A DNA stretch of 64,000 nucleotides from Jejuia sp040720935 (GTDB lineage: Bacteria; Bacteroidota; Bacteroidia; Flavobacteriales; Flavobacteriaceae): NCBI RefSeq assembly GCF_040720935.1, contig NZ_JBFDAE010000007.1, forward strand, positions 62,001-126,000, given 5' to 3'. The position numbers and the translations under genes are program-made. Of the stretch, positions 25,676 to 36,049 are shown piece after piece. The notes beneath the pieces are model-generated. The model was not told the DNA's origin. It saw only the letters and a program-made list of their open reading frames with translations, and made no database searches. Within the stretch, counting starts at the first letter, position 1. Each line of letters starts with the position of its first letter.

Positions 25676-28600
25676 TCAACGATCCTGCAACCTAAAATGC
25701 TCCTTTATAAATTCACTAGGCGATTTACCATACTCTTTCTTAAATGCTTTGGTAAAATAGTTATGCGAGTTAAACCCAACGGCATACCCAATTTCATTAA
25801 TCTTATAACTGCCAGATTTCATAAGCTTTATGGCATGTTTTAGTCGTATGTTCCTAATAAATTCGGTAGCAGATTGATTGGTTAGTGATTTTAGTTTTCT
25901 ATGTAAATGTGTACGGCTAAGGTTTAGGTGTTTTGCAAAATCTTCTACCGTAAAATCAGTATTGGTCATGTTGTTTTCAATAGTCTGTATGGCCTTATTA
26001 AGTAGTTTTTTATCTAAACTTAATGTCTCCGAATTGGCTTCCCATGCATCTGGTTGGGATGCAAACAATCCACGAAGCATTTTTCTGGAATTCAGTAAAT
26101 TATTAATCTGAACAATTAAAAAGTCATCGTTAAAAGGTTTGGGCACATAGGCATCTGCTCCAGAATGCAGTCCCGTAATTTTATCCTGAACTGTATCTAA
26201 AGCTGTGAGTAAAATAACTGGAATATGACTCGTTCTAATATCATTTTTTATCTTTTCGCATAATTGAATCCCATCCATTTCTGGCATCATAATATCCGAA
26301 ATTATTAAATCTGGATACAGGGACATGGCTAAATCATGCGCTTCTTTTCCGTTTTTTGCTTTGGCTATCCTAAAGTGGTTATGCAGGGATTCTTCTAAAA
26401 AATCCAACAGTTCTGGGTTGTCCTCTGCAATTAAAACTAAGGCTTCTTGGTTATCGACTAATACATCCGTTTTTGTTTTGGTGTCCGTATTTGTTAATGG
26501 TTCGGAGGTAAAATCAAAAGTAGTTGGCTTTAATCTTTTTTCAGAAGCGTCCGTAAACGTATTTGCTTGATGTTGTGGAAGATAAATATAAAATACAGTC
26601 CCTTCATCCTTTAAGGTACTCACAATTAATTGTCCACCATGTAACGCGATGTAATTTGTGGATAATGATAACCCAATCCCAGTCCCAGTAATAGTGTTAT
26701 GGTTGTTTTCGATTTGAAAAAAGCGTTCAAATATTTTTGGTAAATCTTCCGAAGACATCCCGTATCCAGAATCTGTAATGCTTATTTCTATAAAATCTTC
26801 AACAATATCGTCCCCGATGGTGTAATGGTTCCAATTAGGATGCTTTTCGGTTTTTGTATTGGACTGTATTTTTACTGAAATACTGCCATTGTCCGATGAA
26901 TACTTAAAGGCGTTGGACAATAGATTTACCAATACTTTATCCAATTTATCGGTGTCAAAATCCATGTTCAGACTTGGCGTTTCCGAAATAAAATTGAACT
27001 TAAAATTGCGATGATGGGCATGTGCTTCAAAACAATTGAAGACATTCTTGCAGAAGGACACAATATCGGTATGAATTGGGTTCAGTTTTAGTTTCCCGTG
27101 GTCTATTCTTCTAAAATCAAGAAACTGATTGATGAGCCTTAACAACCTATCGGTATTGTTTTTTATGAGCGACAGTTGTTTTCCCGCAAAGTCATTTTCT
27201 GTATTGGTTTTTAACAAACGGTTCACGGGACCTTGTATCAAGGTCAACGGAGTCCTGAATTCATGCGAAATATTAGTGAAAAACCGCAATTTCATTTGGT
27301 GCAATTCTTCTTCCGTTTCCCGTTGTATTTCGCTCATTTTTACTGCCAATTTCAATTTTTGCCTATTGATAACCTGTTTTCTAAAGATGTAAACAGAAGC
27401 TATAAAAAGTAAACCATACAGTAAATAAGCATACCAAGTTAACCAAAAAGGGGGTGTGATTTCAATGGAAATTTGTGTCGGGGTGTCGTTCCAAATTCCA
27501 TAATTATTTGCGCCCACAATTTCAAAAACATAATTGCCCGGAGGAACGTTTGTAAAGGTGGCTTGTCCATTATAACCACTTGTAATCCATTTGTTGTCAA
27601 AACCTGCTAACCTGTATTTGAAGGTGTTCTTCTGCGGATTGATATAATTATTGGAGGTAAATTGAAAACTGATGGCGTTTTGTTTGTGATTTAATTTTAA
27701 AGATTCTGTGTTGCTAATGATGTCCTTTAAAATCTTATTGTTGGATTGAGGTAGGATTTCTTCATTATGAATAAAAAGTTTTGTTATGGTTGAAGTAGGG
27801 GCGACAGGATTGGTGCTGATAGCGTTGGGTTGAAATCGGATCAACCCGTTAGAACCACCAAAATATAAGTCGGCATGAGTCGATTTTAAAGCGGCCATCG
27901 GGTAAAAATGATTGTTTTGAATCCCTTTGTTGCTCACAAAGGATTGGGTGCTATTTGAATCTGGATTGAATTTGCAAAGTCCATTTTCCGTAGTAACCCA
28001 CAGATTGTCATTTTCATCTTGAAGGATGGAAAAAATTTCATTCCCATTTAAGCCATCCTTCATCGTAAAATGTTCAGCTAAACCTGTTTCGGGGTTGAAT
28101 TTATCCAAACCTTCGCCATTGGTGCCCAACCATAAAATTCCTTTTTTATCTTCATATATATGATGCATATAGTTGTGCGAAATACTGTTAGGATTGTCTT
28201 TTTGATGGAAGGTGCGTATAAATTGCGTACTTCCTTTTTTTAATAGATTAAGACCATTTTCAGTAGCAAACCAAATGTTTTGTTTTTTATCCTGAACAAT
28301 ATGTCGGATGTTATTATTTGATATAGAATTGATATCCAATGGATTATGGGCGTATTGGGTAAATGTTTCCGATTCGAAATTATAAAAGTAAACGCCTAAG
28401 GGATAGTTGCTGACCCACAAGCCTTCGTTGGTAGCCAACATATCGAAGACTTGAAACCCAACAGAAAAAGGAGGTGTTAAACGGGTAAATGTATGCTGAT
28501 TTTTTTTTCGGAACAATACGCCATTTTTATACGTCCCCACCCATAAGGTTTGGTGTTTATCATAGGTTATGGATTTAATTTTCCGAATGGTATCGCCCTC

Positions 28601-29782
28601 GCAAATAACAGGAATAGTATTAAAAATATTGGTCTCTGGATGGTATAAGTTAAGGTCGCCATCATCTGTCCCGACCAATATATCCGGGGTATTGGGCACT
28701 TGGGAAAAACAACTAATGATATTGCTGTTTAATGAGGTTTTTGAGGTAGATTGTGTAAAATGCTGAAATGAATTATTGTATGTATTATGAAACGCTAACC
28801 CTCCTAACCAAGTGCCAATCCAAATATTTTTATTGGAATCTTTGTACAAAGACCAAATGGAATGGTGGGGCAGTTCAGCATATTTTTGTTTGGTTATTAT
28901 GGATTTAATTGTGTTGTTCCCAATAATAGCGACACCATTGTCGGTAGCGGCCCAAATAAAATTGTTCTCATCCTTTACCAAACTTCTTATCCTATTACTT
29001 GGGAAAGGGGTTGTGTCAGTTTTTATAGTTGAATTGAAATGATGGTACATAGCCCCGTCCTTCATATTCAGCGCGAGTAATCCTTCGGAATGATAACCTA
29101 TCCAAATAATGTCGTCACCAAAAAGCACCGAACGAACAGCGTTTTTAAGTCCTTTTTTAAAAAACTGAAAGGTGTTGGAATCCTTTGGTAAATAATAAAT
29201 AGCGCCATCTTCATAAAATACCCAAATGGTGCCCTCGGCGTTAATGGTAGCAAAGGTTATGCGTTTGTTTTTGTTGGGTGTGTTCTTGTAAAACGCACTA
29301 TTATTTTCAGGGTTAAGAGTAGCAATGCCATTTTCGTCTAAAAACCAATACGTATCGTTGTGATCTTGGAAAAAAGAAATAATATTCTTGCCAATAAAAC
29401 GGTCGTTCTGGTCGCGAACGGCGTGTCTATTAAAATTATCTTTTTTAGGATTGTAGGAACATAAACCATTTTCGGTAGTAACCCACAACTTACCCAACGC
29501 ATCCTTAAAAAGTGTATTGATTCTATTGGTAGAAATGGTGGTTGGGTCATTCTGCAAATAACTGTACCGCTTAATATTGATAGCGTTATACGAAAAAAGG
29601 CCATTGTTGGTGCTAAACCAAATAAAACCTTGGGTGTCTTCAATAATTGAAGTGACCTGCGAATAGGCTACACCACCATCTGGAGTTACTTTTGATAATG
29701 AAATATGTGGGTCGTTCGCGCCGAAAAGCACCAAGGAAACCAAAGAAAAAAATAAGCTATATAACCAGTTTTTCATAAACAT
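25676..29782 (-). CDS. Hybrid two-component system regulator of the PUL
   Basis: 1368 residues with the full HTCS layout. A signal peptide (1-22) is followed by a periplasmic two-propeller region of about 14 Reg_prop repeats (GFIWFSTNNGLF, NIWFATENGLNLL) to about 690, a Y_Y_Y domain (about 700-775), a TM helix (WLTWYAYLLYGLLFIASVYI), a HisKA domain (FFTNISHEFRTPLTL), an ATPase domain (DSGYGM, GTGIGLSLS), a receiver with Asp in LIISDIMMPEMDG, and a C-terminal AraC-type HTH (FAKHLNLSRTHLHRKLKSL, IGYAVGFNSHNYFTKAFKKE). It is transcribed divergently from susC. In this family the propeller binds an oligosaccharide from the target glycan and the AraC domain activates the neighbouring genes. Confidence 0.95.
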   Translation of the reverse strand: MFMKNWLYSLFFSLVSLVLFGANDPHISLSKVTPDGGVAYSQVTSIIEDTQGFIWFSTNNGLFSYNAINIKRYSYLQNDPTTISTNRINTLFKDALGKLWVTTENGLCSYNPKKDNFNRHAVRDQNDRFIGKNIISFFQDHNDTYWFLDENGIATLNPENNSAFYKNTPNKNKRITFATINAEGTIWVFYEDGAIYYLPKDSNTFQFFKKGLKNAVRSVLFGDDIIWIGYHSEGLLALNMKDGAMYHHFNSTIKTDTTPFPSNRIRSLVKDENNFIWAATDNGVAIIGNNTIKSIITKQKYAELPHHSIWSLYKDSNKNIWIGTWLGGLAFHNTYNNSFQHFTQSTSKTSLNSNIISCFSQVPNTPDILVGTDDGDLNLYHPETNIFNTIPVICEGDTIRKIKSITYDKHQTLWVGTYKNGVLFRKKNQHTFTRLTPPFSVGFQVFDMLATNEGLWVSNYPLGVYFYNFESETFTQYAHNPLDINSISNNNIRHIVQDKKQNIWFATENGLNLLKKGSTQFIRTFHQKDNPNSISHNYMHHIYEDKKGILWLGTNGEGLDKFNPETGLAEHFTMKDGLNGNEIFSILQDENDNLWVTTENGLCKFNPDSNSTQSFVSNKGIQNNHFYPMAALKSTHADLYFGGSNGLIRFQPNAISTNPVAPTSTITKLFIHNEEILPQSNNKILKDIISNTESLKLNHKQNAISFQFTSNNYINPQKNTFKYRLAGFDNKWITSGYNGQATFTNVPPGNYVFEIVGANNYGIWNDTPTQISIEITPPFWLTWYAYLLYGLLFIASVYIFRKQVINRQKLKLAVKMSEIQRETEEELHQMKLRFFTNISHEFRTPLTLIQGPVNRLLKTNTENDFAGKQLSLIKNNTDRLLRLINQFLDFRRIDHGKLKLNPIHTDIVSFCKNVFNCFEAHAHHRNFKFNFISETPSLNMDFDTDKLDKVLVNLLSNAFKYSSDNGSISVKIQSNTKTEKHPNWNHYTIGDDIVEDFIEISITDSGYGMSSEDLPKIFERFFQIENNHNTITGTGIGLSLSTNYIALHGGQLIVSTLKDEGTVFYIYLPQHQANTFTDASEKRLKPTTFDFTSEPLTNTDTKTKTDVLVDNQEALVLIAEDNPELLDFLEESLHNHFRIAKAKNGKEAHDLAMSLYPDLIISDIMMPEMDGIQLCEKIKNDIRTSHIPVILLTALDTVQDKITGLHSGADAYVPKPFNDDFLIVQINNLLNSRKMLRGLFASQPDAWEANSETLSLDKKLLNKAIQTIENNMTNTDFTVEDFAKHLNLSRTHLHRKLKSLTNQSATEFIRNIRLKHAIKLMKSGSYKINEIGYAVGFNSHNYFTKAFKKEYGKSPSEFIKEHFRLQDR

Positions 29783-30161
29783 TCTGAAGAAACTAAAGTA
29801 CTAAATAATAAGTGCGCGCTATACATATCCCTGAAATAAAATTAGCACACATGTTGTTTTCTGGAACATGGCAACCATAATGTTACATAATTACAAGGAA
29901 ATGGGAACAATAGTCAAAATTTTAGACCATTCTAACTTGTAGATTTGGGAGAGTAAATTTTTGCCGTTTATCACATTCATGCTAAAACATCTTTTACAAC
30001 CTCTAGATTGTTTTGGCAATTTTTTTACAACCTAAATCGGTTCTTAAACAGCGCAAGCGAATAGAAAAAAAGTTCAAGGCGTACGATACACCGATTATTT
30101 CACAATAAGCATTGACAAGAATTGACAAGAAAAACCAAAATTAATAACTAAACTAAACTTT
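29783..30161. promoter_or_regulatory. Divergent HTCS/susC intergenic region
   Basis: 379 bp without a supported ORF. It must hold both divergent promoters. A GGAACAT-type sequence (GGAACATGGCAACC near 29870 and GGGAACAATAGTC near 29901) resembles the half sites upstream of 44804, and a tandem ATTGACAAGA lies close to susC. AraC-type binding by the hybrid sensor is expected here; the exact sites are not proven. Confidence 0.5.
30111..30130 (+). repeat. Perfect 10-bp tandem repeat upstream of susC
   Basis: ATTGACAAGA occurs twice in immediate succession, 32 bp before the susC ATG. It may be a promoter -35/-33 duplication, an operator or part of the leader. Confidence 0.8.
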
Positions 30162-33113
30162 ATGATGAAAAATCAATTACTCTTAAAACTAACCTGTATG
30201 GTTTTTGTTTTGCTTGCCTTTACTGGGTTTGCCCAAAATAAAAAGATTACAGGAACTGTTACAGATCGTTCCAATATGCCATTGCCGGGAGTGAATGTTA
30301 TTGTAAAAGGCACTTCTAATGGAGCTAGTACAGACTTTGATGGTAACTATAGTATTACTACAACTACCGGACAAACCTTGGTGTTTTCCTATGTGGGTTT
30401 TAAAACGAAAGAAGTTGTGGTAGGCAATACAACAACATACAATGTAAGCTTAGAAACCGATAATGCACAACTGGACGAAGTAATAATTGTTGGGTACGGA
30501 ACCCAGAAAAGAAGTGATGTAACAGGTTCTGTGGCTTCAATATCTCAAGAACGGTTGGAAGAGAAACCAAATACCAACTTTGCTCAAGCTTTACAAGGTG
30601 CGCTTCCAGGGATTACAATCAATCAAAATTCTTCTAGTGCGGAACAAAACGATGTTAGTATTTTAATACGTGGTAGAAATTCCATAAACGCTTCCAATTC
30701 GCCGTTAATTGTATATGATGGTATTCCTTATTCAGGAACTCTTGCTGATATAAATCCTAATGACATAAAATCCATTAGTGTTTTAAAAGATGCATCGGCA
30801 ACCGCTATTTACGGGTCAAGAGGTGCCAATGGTGTGATTCTTATCGATACTAAAAAAGGAAAACGAGGAAAGCCCAAAATTTCTTTTAGTTCCTATTCTG
30901 GATATAATGAGATTGCCAATATTCCTGAAATATATGACGGACAAGGGTTTGCTGCATTTAAAGAAACAAGGGAGCCTAATGAGTTAACATCTTCTGAAAT
31001 TGATAAGCTTATTGCTGGAGAATATACCGATTGGTTAGATTTAGCCACACGTACTGGTTTTAAACAAGACCATAACCTGTCTGTTTCGGGTGCTACAGAT
31101 AGAACGAATTATTATGTGTCTGCTGGCTATCAGGATGTTAAAGGTATTGCCATTAATGATGAATTTAAAAGAGGGTCATTAAGAGCAAATGTGAATATAG
31201 ATATTACAGACGATTTAAAGTTTGGGTCTTCTACGCAGTTAACTAGAATTGATAGGTCTGGTTTATCACCTAGTTTTGGAAGTGAGTCTGCTGGTGCTTA
31301 TTTTACAAACCCTCTTACTTCAGCCTACGATGAGCAAGGAAATCTAACGGTAAATCCATGGCCAGAAGATGAGTTTTTCGAAAATCCATTAGGGCCTACT
31401 TTAGCCGACAATACGGATATAAGTTTTAAAATATTCACAGCTAATTTTATAGAATACAAATTTCCTTTTATTAAAGGTTTATCTTTTCGTTTAAATACTG
31501 GTGTAGAATATAACTCAAGAAACGAAAGTAGGTATTGGGGATTAAATACAGCAAGAGGTTTTAGAAGTAATGGTGAAGCCAGACTTGAAAATTGGGTATC
31601 ATCAAACTTTCTTTTAGAAAATATATTAAATTATAATAGAACGTTTGGCGACCATACAATTGCTTTTACAGGATTATATAGTTCTCAAAAAAATGAATAT
31701 GAATCAAATAGAACTACGGGTGTTGGGTTTCAAAGCGATTTGCTAACCCATTACCAATTAGAGCAAGCACTTAGCTTAACCCATAGAACAATATTTGAGC
31801 AAACCACACTTGTTTCTCAAATGGGAAGACTTAATTACAACTATAAAAGCAAATATTTTGCTACGTTTACTGTAAGAAGAGATGGATTTTCTGGATTTGG
31901 AGATGATGAAAAATACGGTGTTTTTCCATCTGTAGCATTAGGCTGGAAAGTTAGTGAGGAATCCTTTTTTCCGAAAGAAGGCATTGTAAATAACTTGAAA
32001 TTACGTTTTTCTTATGGAGAAAATGGAAATCAAGCAGTAGGCCCATATGACAATCTTTCAAGATTAACCGATAGGTCTTATTTGAATTTTGAAGAAACCG
32101 CTCCAGGTTTCATACCAAGTCAGTTGGCAAATAATGGATTATCATGGGAAACAACAGCGACGTATAATTTAGGTGTCGATTTAGGAATTTTAAAGAATCG
32201 ATTTAATTTGTCCATAGACGCTTATCGAGCAAGAACATCCGATTTGTTGTTAGATAGATTGATTCCATCTGTTCACGGTATTACTGAAGTTACTCAAAAC
32301 ATTGGCGAGACCCAAAACCAAGGTATTGAAATAGCGTTAGGGGGCGCCATTGTAGATGCCAAGAATTTTAATTGGAAAGCGTCTGGAAATTTCTCTTATA
32401 ATGAGAATGAAATTGTATCTCTTTTTGCGAGCGACCAGGACGATATTGCCAACGGGCTGTTCATTGGGCAACCTATCAGTTCTAATTACGGTTTTAAATT
32501 TGACGGTATTTGGCAACAAAATGATGACATTGCTAATTCAGCGCAACCGGGTGCAGTACCAGGAGATGTTCGTGTTCTGGATGTTAACAATCCAGTAGAT
32601 GATGCTGGCAATCCCATACTTGGCATATCGGCAAATGACGATAGAGTGATTCAAGGCCAGAGAGACCCAAAAGTTATTTGGGGACTTGACAATACGTTTA
32701 CCTATAAAAATGTATCATTAAATATTTTTATGCATGGTGTTGGTGGTGTAACAAAAAGAAATACCACAAAAGATGAAAATGTTTTTGGAGGTGTTAGAAG
32801 AAACTGGTATGTGTTAGATTACTGGACACCAGACAACCCTATAAATACCTTCCACAGAAACCATCAAGATGCCAATATAAACAATGTTGGATTTTTTGAA
32901 AAAGCAGATTTTATTAGAATAAAGGACATCTCGTTGTCTTATAAATTTAATGAAAGCCTATTTGGTGATTCCAATGGAAGCTTAAAACTTTATTTTACAG
33001 CAAGAAATTTATTCACAATTACCGATTGGGATGGTTTGGACCCTGAACTTAATAGTCAGCGTTCTGTACCATTACAAAAAGAATTTATTTTGGGTCTTAA
33101 CCTAACACTTTAA
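30162..33113 (+). CDS. susC: SusC-family TonB-dependent outer-membrane transporter
   Basis: 983 residues. The signal peptide ends FTGFAQ. The N-terminal carboxypeptidase-regulatory-like domain (about 28-110, ITGTVTDRSNMPLPGVNVIV) is followed by the TonB-box-like DEVIIVGYGTQKRSDVTGSV, the plug domain (about 120-235, IYGSRGANGVILIDTKKG) and a 22-strand barrel ending EFILGLNLTL. It imports oligosaccharides with its SusD partner, whose gene starts 11 bp downstream. The ATG at 30162 is followed by a second Met at 30165; either is possible. The family is certain; the substrate is not determinable from sequence by eye. Confidence 0.95.
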   Translation: MMKNQLLLKLTCMVFVLLAFTGFAQNKKITGTVTDRSNMPLPGVNVIVKGTSNGASTDFDGNYSITTTTGQTLVFSYVGFKTKEVVVGNTTTYNVSLETDNAQLDEVIIVGYGTQKRSDVTGSVASISQERLEEKPNTNFAQALQGALPGITINQNSSSAEQNDVSILIRGRNSINASNSPLIVYDGIPYSGTLADINPNDIKSISVLKDASATAIYGSRGANGVILIDTKKGKRGKPKISFSSYSGYNEIANIPEIYDGQGFAAFKETREPNELTSSEIDKLIAGEYTDWLDLATRTGFKQDHNLSVSGATDRTNYYVSAGYQDVKGIAINDEFKRGSLRANVNIDITDDLKFGSSTQLTRIDRSGLSPSFGSESAGAYFTNPLTSAYDEQGNLTVNPWPEDEFFENPLGPTLADNTDISFKIFTANFIEYKFPFIKGLSFRLNTGVEYNSRNESRYWGLNTARGFRSNGEARLENWVSSNFLLENILNYNRTFGDHTIAFTGLYSSQKNEYESNRTTGVGFQSDLLTHYQLEQALSLTHRTIFEQTTLVSQMGRLNYNYKSKYFATFTVRRDGFSGFGDDEKYGVFPSVALGWKVSEESFFPKEGIVNNLKLRFSYGENGNQAVGPYDNLSRLTDRSYLNFEETAPGFIPSQLANNGLSWETTATYNLGVDLGILKNRFNLSIDAYRARTSDLLLDRLIPSVHGITEVTQNIGETQNQGIEIALGGAIVDAKNFNWKASGNFSYNENEIVSLFASDQDDIANGLFIGQPISSNYGFKFDGIWQQNDDIANSAQPGAVPGDVRVLDVNNPVDDAGNPILGISANDDRVIQGQRDPKVIWGLDNTFTYKNVSLNIFMHGVGGVTKRNTTKDENVFGGVRRNWYVLDYWTPDNPINTFHRNHQDANINNVGFFEKADFIRIKDISLSYKFNESLFGDSNGSLKLYFTARNLFTITDWDGLDPELNSQRSVPLQKEFILGLNLTL

Positions 33114-33124
33114 TCTTCTTAGAA

Positions 33125-34792
33125 ATGAAAAAATATATGAAATTTATAATTAAATCATATGGTGCATTTTTAGCTTTATTGCTAACAATAGTATCATGTA
33201 GCGATAATTTTTTAGAACAAAACACGCCACATATTATTGCGGCAGATAATCTATATGTTGACGAGGCAGGTTTTGATGCAGGACTTAACGGATTATATGC
33301 ATTAGCTCGAATGGAAAGAGCTGGTGTACCAACCGATAACAGCCCATCGGGAAGTTCAAATAACCTTATTGCCGCTATGATGATGGGAGGTACAGATATT
33401 ATTTATGGAAACCGCCCATGGAATTCCGAAAGATTTTTAAATGACTGGGGAGACCAAGTTATTGGTGGTGATGCCCAAACTTATTTCTCTAAAACATGGA
33501 ATTGGCTATATGAAATTATCAATGCATCCAATACCATAATTAACAGAGCTGAGAACTCAGGAAGTCTAAATATCGATGATCAGAGTCTAAAACGAATCAT
33601 TGCAGAAGCGCGTACCATAAGAGCATGGGCGTACAGACATTTAACTTATTTGTTTGGAGACGTACCATTAAATGTTAACGAATCGACTGGCGAAAATATA
33701 AGGCTGGATTGGGAACGTGATGCGGTTTCTGCCATAAAGGCTCAAATGAAAGAAGATTTGGAGTATGCTGCCATAAATTTACCTGAAAACCATACAAACA
33801 ACGGTAAAATAGTTAGGGCAGTTGCACAACACTATCTTGCTGAATTATTGATAGAAGAAGGCGATTATCCTGCAGCAATTACGGTAGCACTTGCAACCAT
33901 AAACGGCCCCAAAGCATTAGTAACCTCCCGTTATGGCGTTAATTCTGGAAATCCAGGAACTCCTTATACTGATATGTTTTTAGAAGGAAACGCAAACCCA
34001 AGCCAAGGGAATACAGAAGCCCTATGGGTGTTTCAGAATGCCTATGAAGTTGAGGGCGGTGAAGGTCATAATATCATGAGACGTTGGTTTATGAGCGAGT
34101 ATAGCAGTACCAGCGGAGGCGCACCAGGATTAACAGTAACAGTTGATAGAGGCGGAAGAGGACAAACAAGATTATCTGCAACAAAGTTTATGTTAGACCT
34201 TTATGATAAAGATATCAATGGAAATGTTGTCGATGACCGCGGGAGCGAATTTGCTTGGAGAACATTTTTTACAATCAAACCAGAGGATCCTTCTTCTGCA
34301 GGAACTGTTGGAAGCAACATCGCTTTAGATTTTACGCCAGTTGATCCGCTAGGAGATCGTTTCAGACCCTATACCCGCAAATGGGATTGGTCACACGATA
34401 TTGACGTTAGAAGTACAAGATCCTATAATGACCAAGTATATTTAAGGTTAGCTGACACTTATTTGTTATTGGCAGAAGCTTATTTTAAAAATTCAGATTC
34501 AGAAAATGCTGCCAAGTATATCAACGAATTAAGATCAAGGGCTAATGCACCATTCGTAGCTTCTGGAGATATTTCCTTAGATTTTATTTTAGACGAGAGA
34601 GCTCGAGAATTGTTCTCTGAAGAACAACGTAGATATACGCTACTTAGAAACAATAAATGGATGGAAAGAACAAACATGCACAACATCAATGCATCTGGTA
34701 AGCTAACAGACAGAGATAAGTTATACCCTATCCCACAATCATTTATAGATGCTAATTTAGATAACAAAATAGAAAATAACGTAGGTTATTAA
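33125..34792 (+). CDS. susD: SusD/RagB-family surface glycan-binding lipoprotein
   Basis: 555 residues. It is a lipoprotein with lipobox LLTIVSC followed by the family N terminus (DNFLEQNTPH). TPR-like helices carry the glycan site (ARTIRAWAYRHLTYLFGDVP is the conserved SusD segment, followed by NVNEST). The C-terminal region has the usual RLADTYLLLAEAYF ... INELRSRANAP and ERARELFSEEQRRY motifs and ends YPIPQSFIDANLD. It forms the lid on the SusC barrel. It follows susC by 11 bp and precedes the surface lipoprotein gene by 19 bp. Confidence 0.95.
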   Translation: MKKYMKFIIKSYGAFLALLLTIVSCSDNFLEQNTPHIIAADNLYVDEAGFDAGLNGLYALARMERAGVPTDNSPSGSSNNLIAAMMMGGTDIIYGNRPWNSERFLNDWGDQVIGGDAQTYFSKTWNWLYEIINASNTIINRAENSGSLNIDDQSLKRIIAEARTIRAWAYRHLTYLFGDVPLNVNESTGENIRLDWERDAVSAIKAQMKEDLEYAAINLPENHTNNGKIVRAVAQHYLAELLIEEGDYPAAITVALATINGPKALVTSRYGVNSGNPGTPYTDMFLEGNANPSQGNTEALWVFQNAYEVEGGEGHNIMRRWFMSEYSSTSGGAPGLTVTVDRGGRGQTRLSATKFMLDLYDKDINGNVVDDRGSEFAWRTFFTIKPEDPSSAGTVGSNIALDFTPVDPLGDRFRPYTRKWDWSHDIDVRSTRSYNDQVYLRLADTYLLLAEAYFKNSDSENAAKYINELRSRANAPFVASGDISLDFILDERARELFSEEQRRYTLLRNNKWMERTNMHNINASGKLTDRDKLYPIPQSFIDANLDNKIENNVGY

Positions 34793-34811
34793 TTTATAAA
34801 AAAATAAAATT

Positions 34812-35732
34812 ATGAAATTACATATAAACATAGTATTGCTTGTGGTCATGGTCTTTTCGTTGTTTTCTTGCGAGGACAAAGATCCTGTGACACAAGATAT
34901 TGAATTAGTTTCTGGAGAAACGTTGGATTTGGGCGATGTGCCAGCAGGTTCTAGTGGGTCAGGAGAATTTGTTGTAAAAGGCATAGGACTTGGGTTTCCC
35001 ATATTTTTGGAAATTGAAGGCGATAATTTTTCGTTGGATAAAGACCTGTTTCCAGCGGCAAATATAAACAACAAAGGGCTTGTAACCTTTTCACCAGAAC
35101 GTACCGCAACGCAGGAAACCGTTTCGGCAGTAGTGATGCTCAATTCTAAAGACATCACTAAAACCATTAACGTTATTGCAAATATTGTTGCCCCCGAACC
35201 TTTGGAGGTTGGGACTCAAGTATATTTTAATAATATGGAATTTGGTTTAGACCATGGAGACCCTATAAGCTCAAGTGATTTTGCAGATTCCGACAATACG
35301 CATCCTACTGTTATGGCAGTATATGATTTGGCACCTTCTGGAAATAATGCATCCAGAATCAGAACGAATAAAACGAGTGCTATGTGTGATGATAACAGTA
35401 TTGGCGATTGCGGAAATGCATTTCGTATTACTGGTAATGGTAGTGTCATAAATATAGCACTTTCTGGTTTAGAGGCTGGAAGAAGTTACGAAGTATCCTA
35501 TTGGGTAAGACCTGATGGTTCAAGCAGTAGATCTATGGACGTTACCGTAACTGGAGATACCGAAGCGGCTTTTGAAGACTGGGGCGGATTGAGCGACCGA
35601 TCTTTTTACAGAAAAATAACCAGAACCGGTATTGCCGATGGCACAGGTAATCTCGAAATTAATTTTGAATATAGTAGCAACAGCACATCAAGAACCATTT
35701 CTGTTGACGACCTCAAAGTCGTTACGCTATAG
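34812..35732 (+). CDS. PUL surface lipoprotein, SusE/F position, glycan-binding candidate
   Basis: 306 residues. The lipobox is FSLFSC. An Ig-like N-terminal domain (about 25-125, ELVSGETLDLGDVPAGSSGS) precedes a C-terminal beta-sandwich of carbohydrate-binding type (about 135-306: YFNNMEFGL ... NAFRITGNGSVINIALSGL, AGRSYEVSYWVRPDGSSS, TISVDDLKVV). It lies directly behind susD and is followed by a terminator, so it closes the susCD transcript. Its position matches SusE/SusF-like surface glycan-binding proteins. Binding specificity is unknown. Confidence 0.75.
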   Translation: MKLHINIVLLVVMVFSLFSCEDKDPVTQDIELVSGETLDLGDVPAGSSGSGEFVVKGIGLGFPIFLEIEGDNFSLDKDLFPAANINNKGLVTFSPERTATQETVSAVVMLNSKDITKTINVIANIVAPEPLEVGTQVYFNNMEFGLDHGDPISSSDFADSDNTHPTVMAVYDLAPSGNNASRIRTNKTSAMCDDNSIGDCGNAFRITGNGSVINIALSGLEAGRSYEVSYWVRPDGSSSRSMDVTVTGDTEAAFEDWGGLSDRSFYRKITRTGIADGTGNLEINFEYSSNSTSRTISVDDLKVVTL

Positions 35733-35776
35733 CATGGAATTGATAAAGTATTGAGTTTGTTTAGTTTTAGTTATGG

Positions 35777-35811
35777 CTATCACCTTCAAACCATTAAGGT
35801 GATAGTTTTTT
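35777..35811 (+). terminator. Rho-independent terminator after the susCD operon
   Basis: A perfect 10-bp stem CTATCACCTT/AAGGTGATAG with a 9-base loop is followed by TTTTTT. Confidence 0.85.
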
Positions 35812-36049
35812 AACCCAACGGATCAATGAAATAGAAATCATTAAAACGCATTAAAACATTTCTCTTTTAGTAAATTTAATCAAACAAAGATTTGCAAAAA
35901 GATTACAATCGAAAAGGCTTAATATCTAATCAAGGCATTCGAAAAAAAGCATTTTATACGCTCCAAACGTACTATTTAAACGACAATATAGATCATTAAA
36001 CAAACAACATAAATTGTATTGAAAATATTAAAATTAAACAGCTAAATAA
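35812..36049 (+). other. Leader/promoter region of the first beta-helix gene
   Basis: AT-rich spacer without ORF. With the terminator it makes the 317-bp gap between 35732 and 36050. No clear operator was found; it lacks the block shared by 39071-39160 and 44609-44712. Confidence 0.4.
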
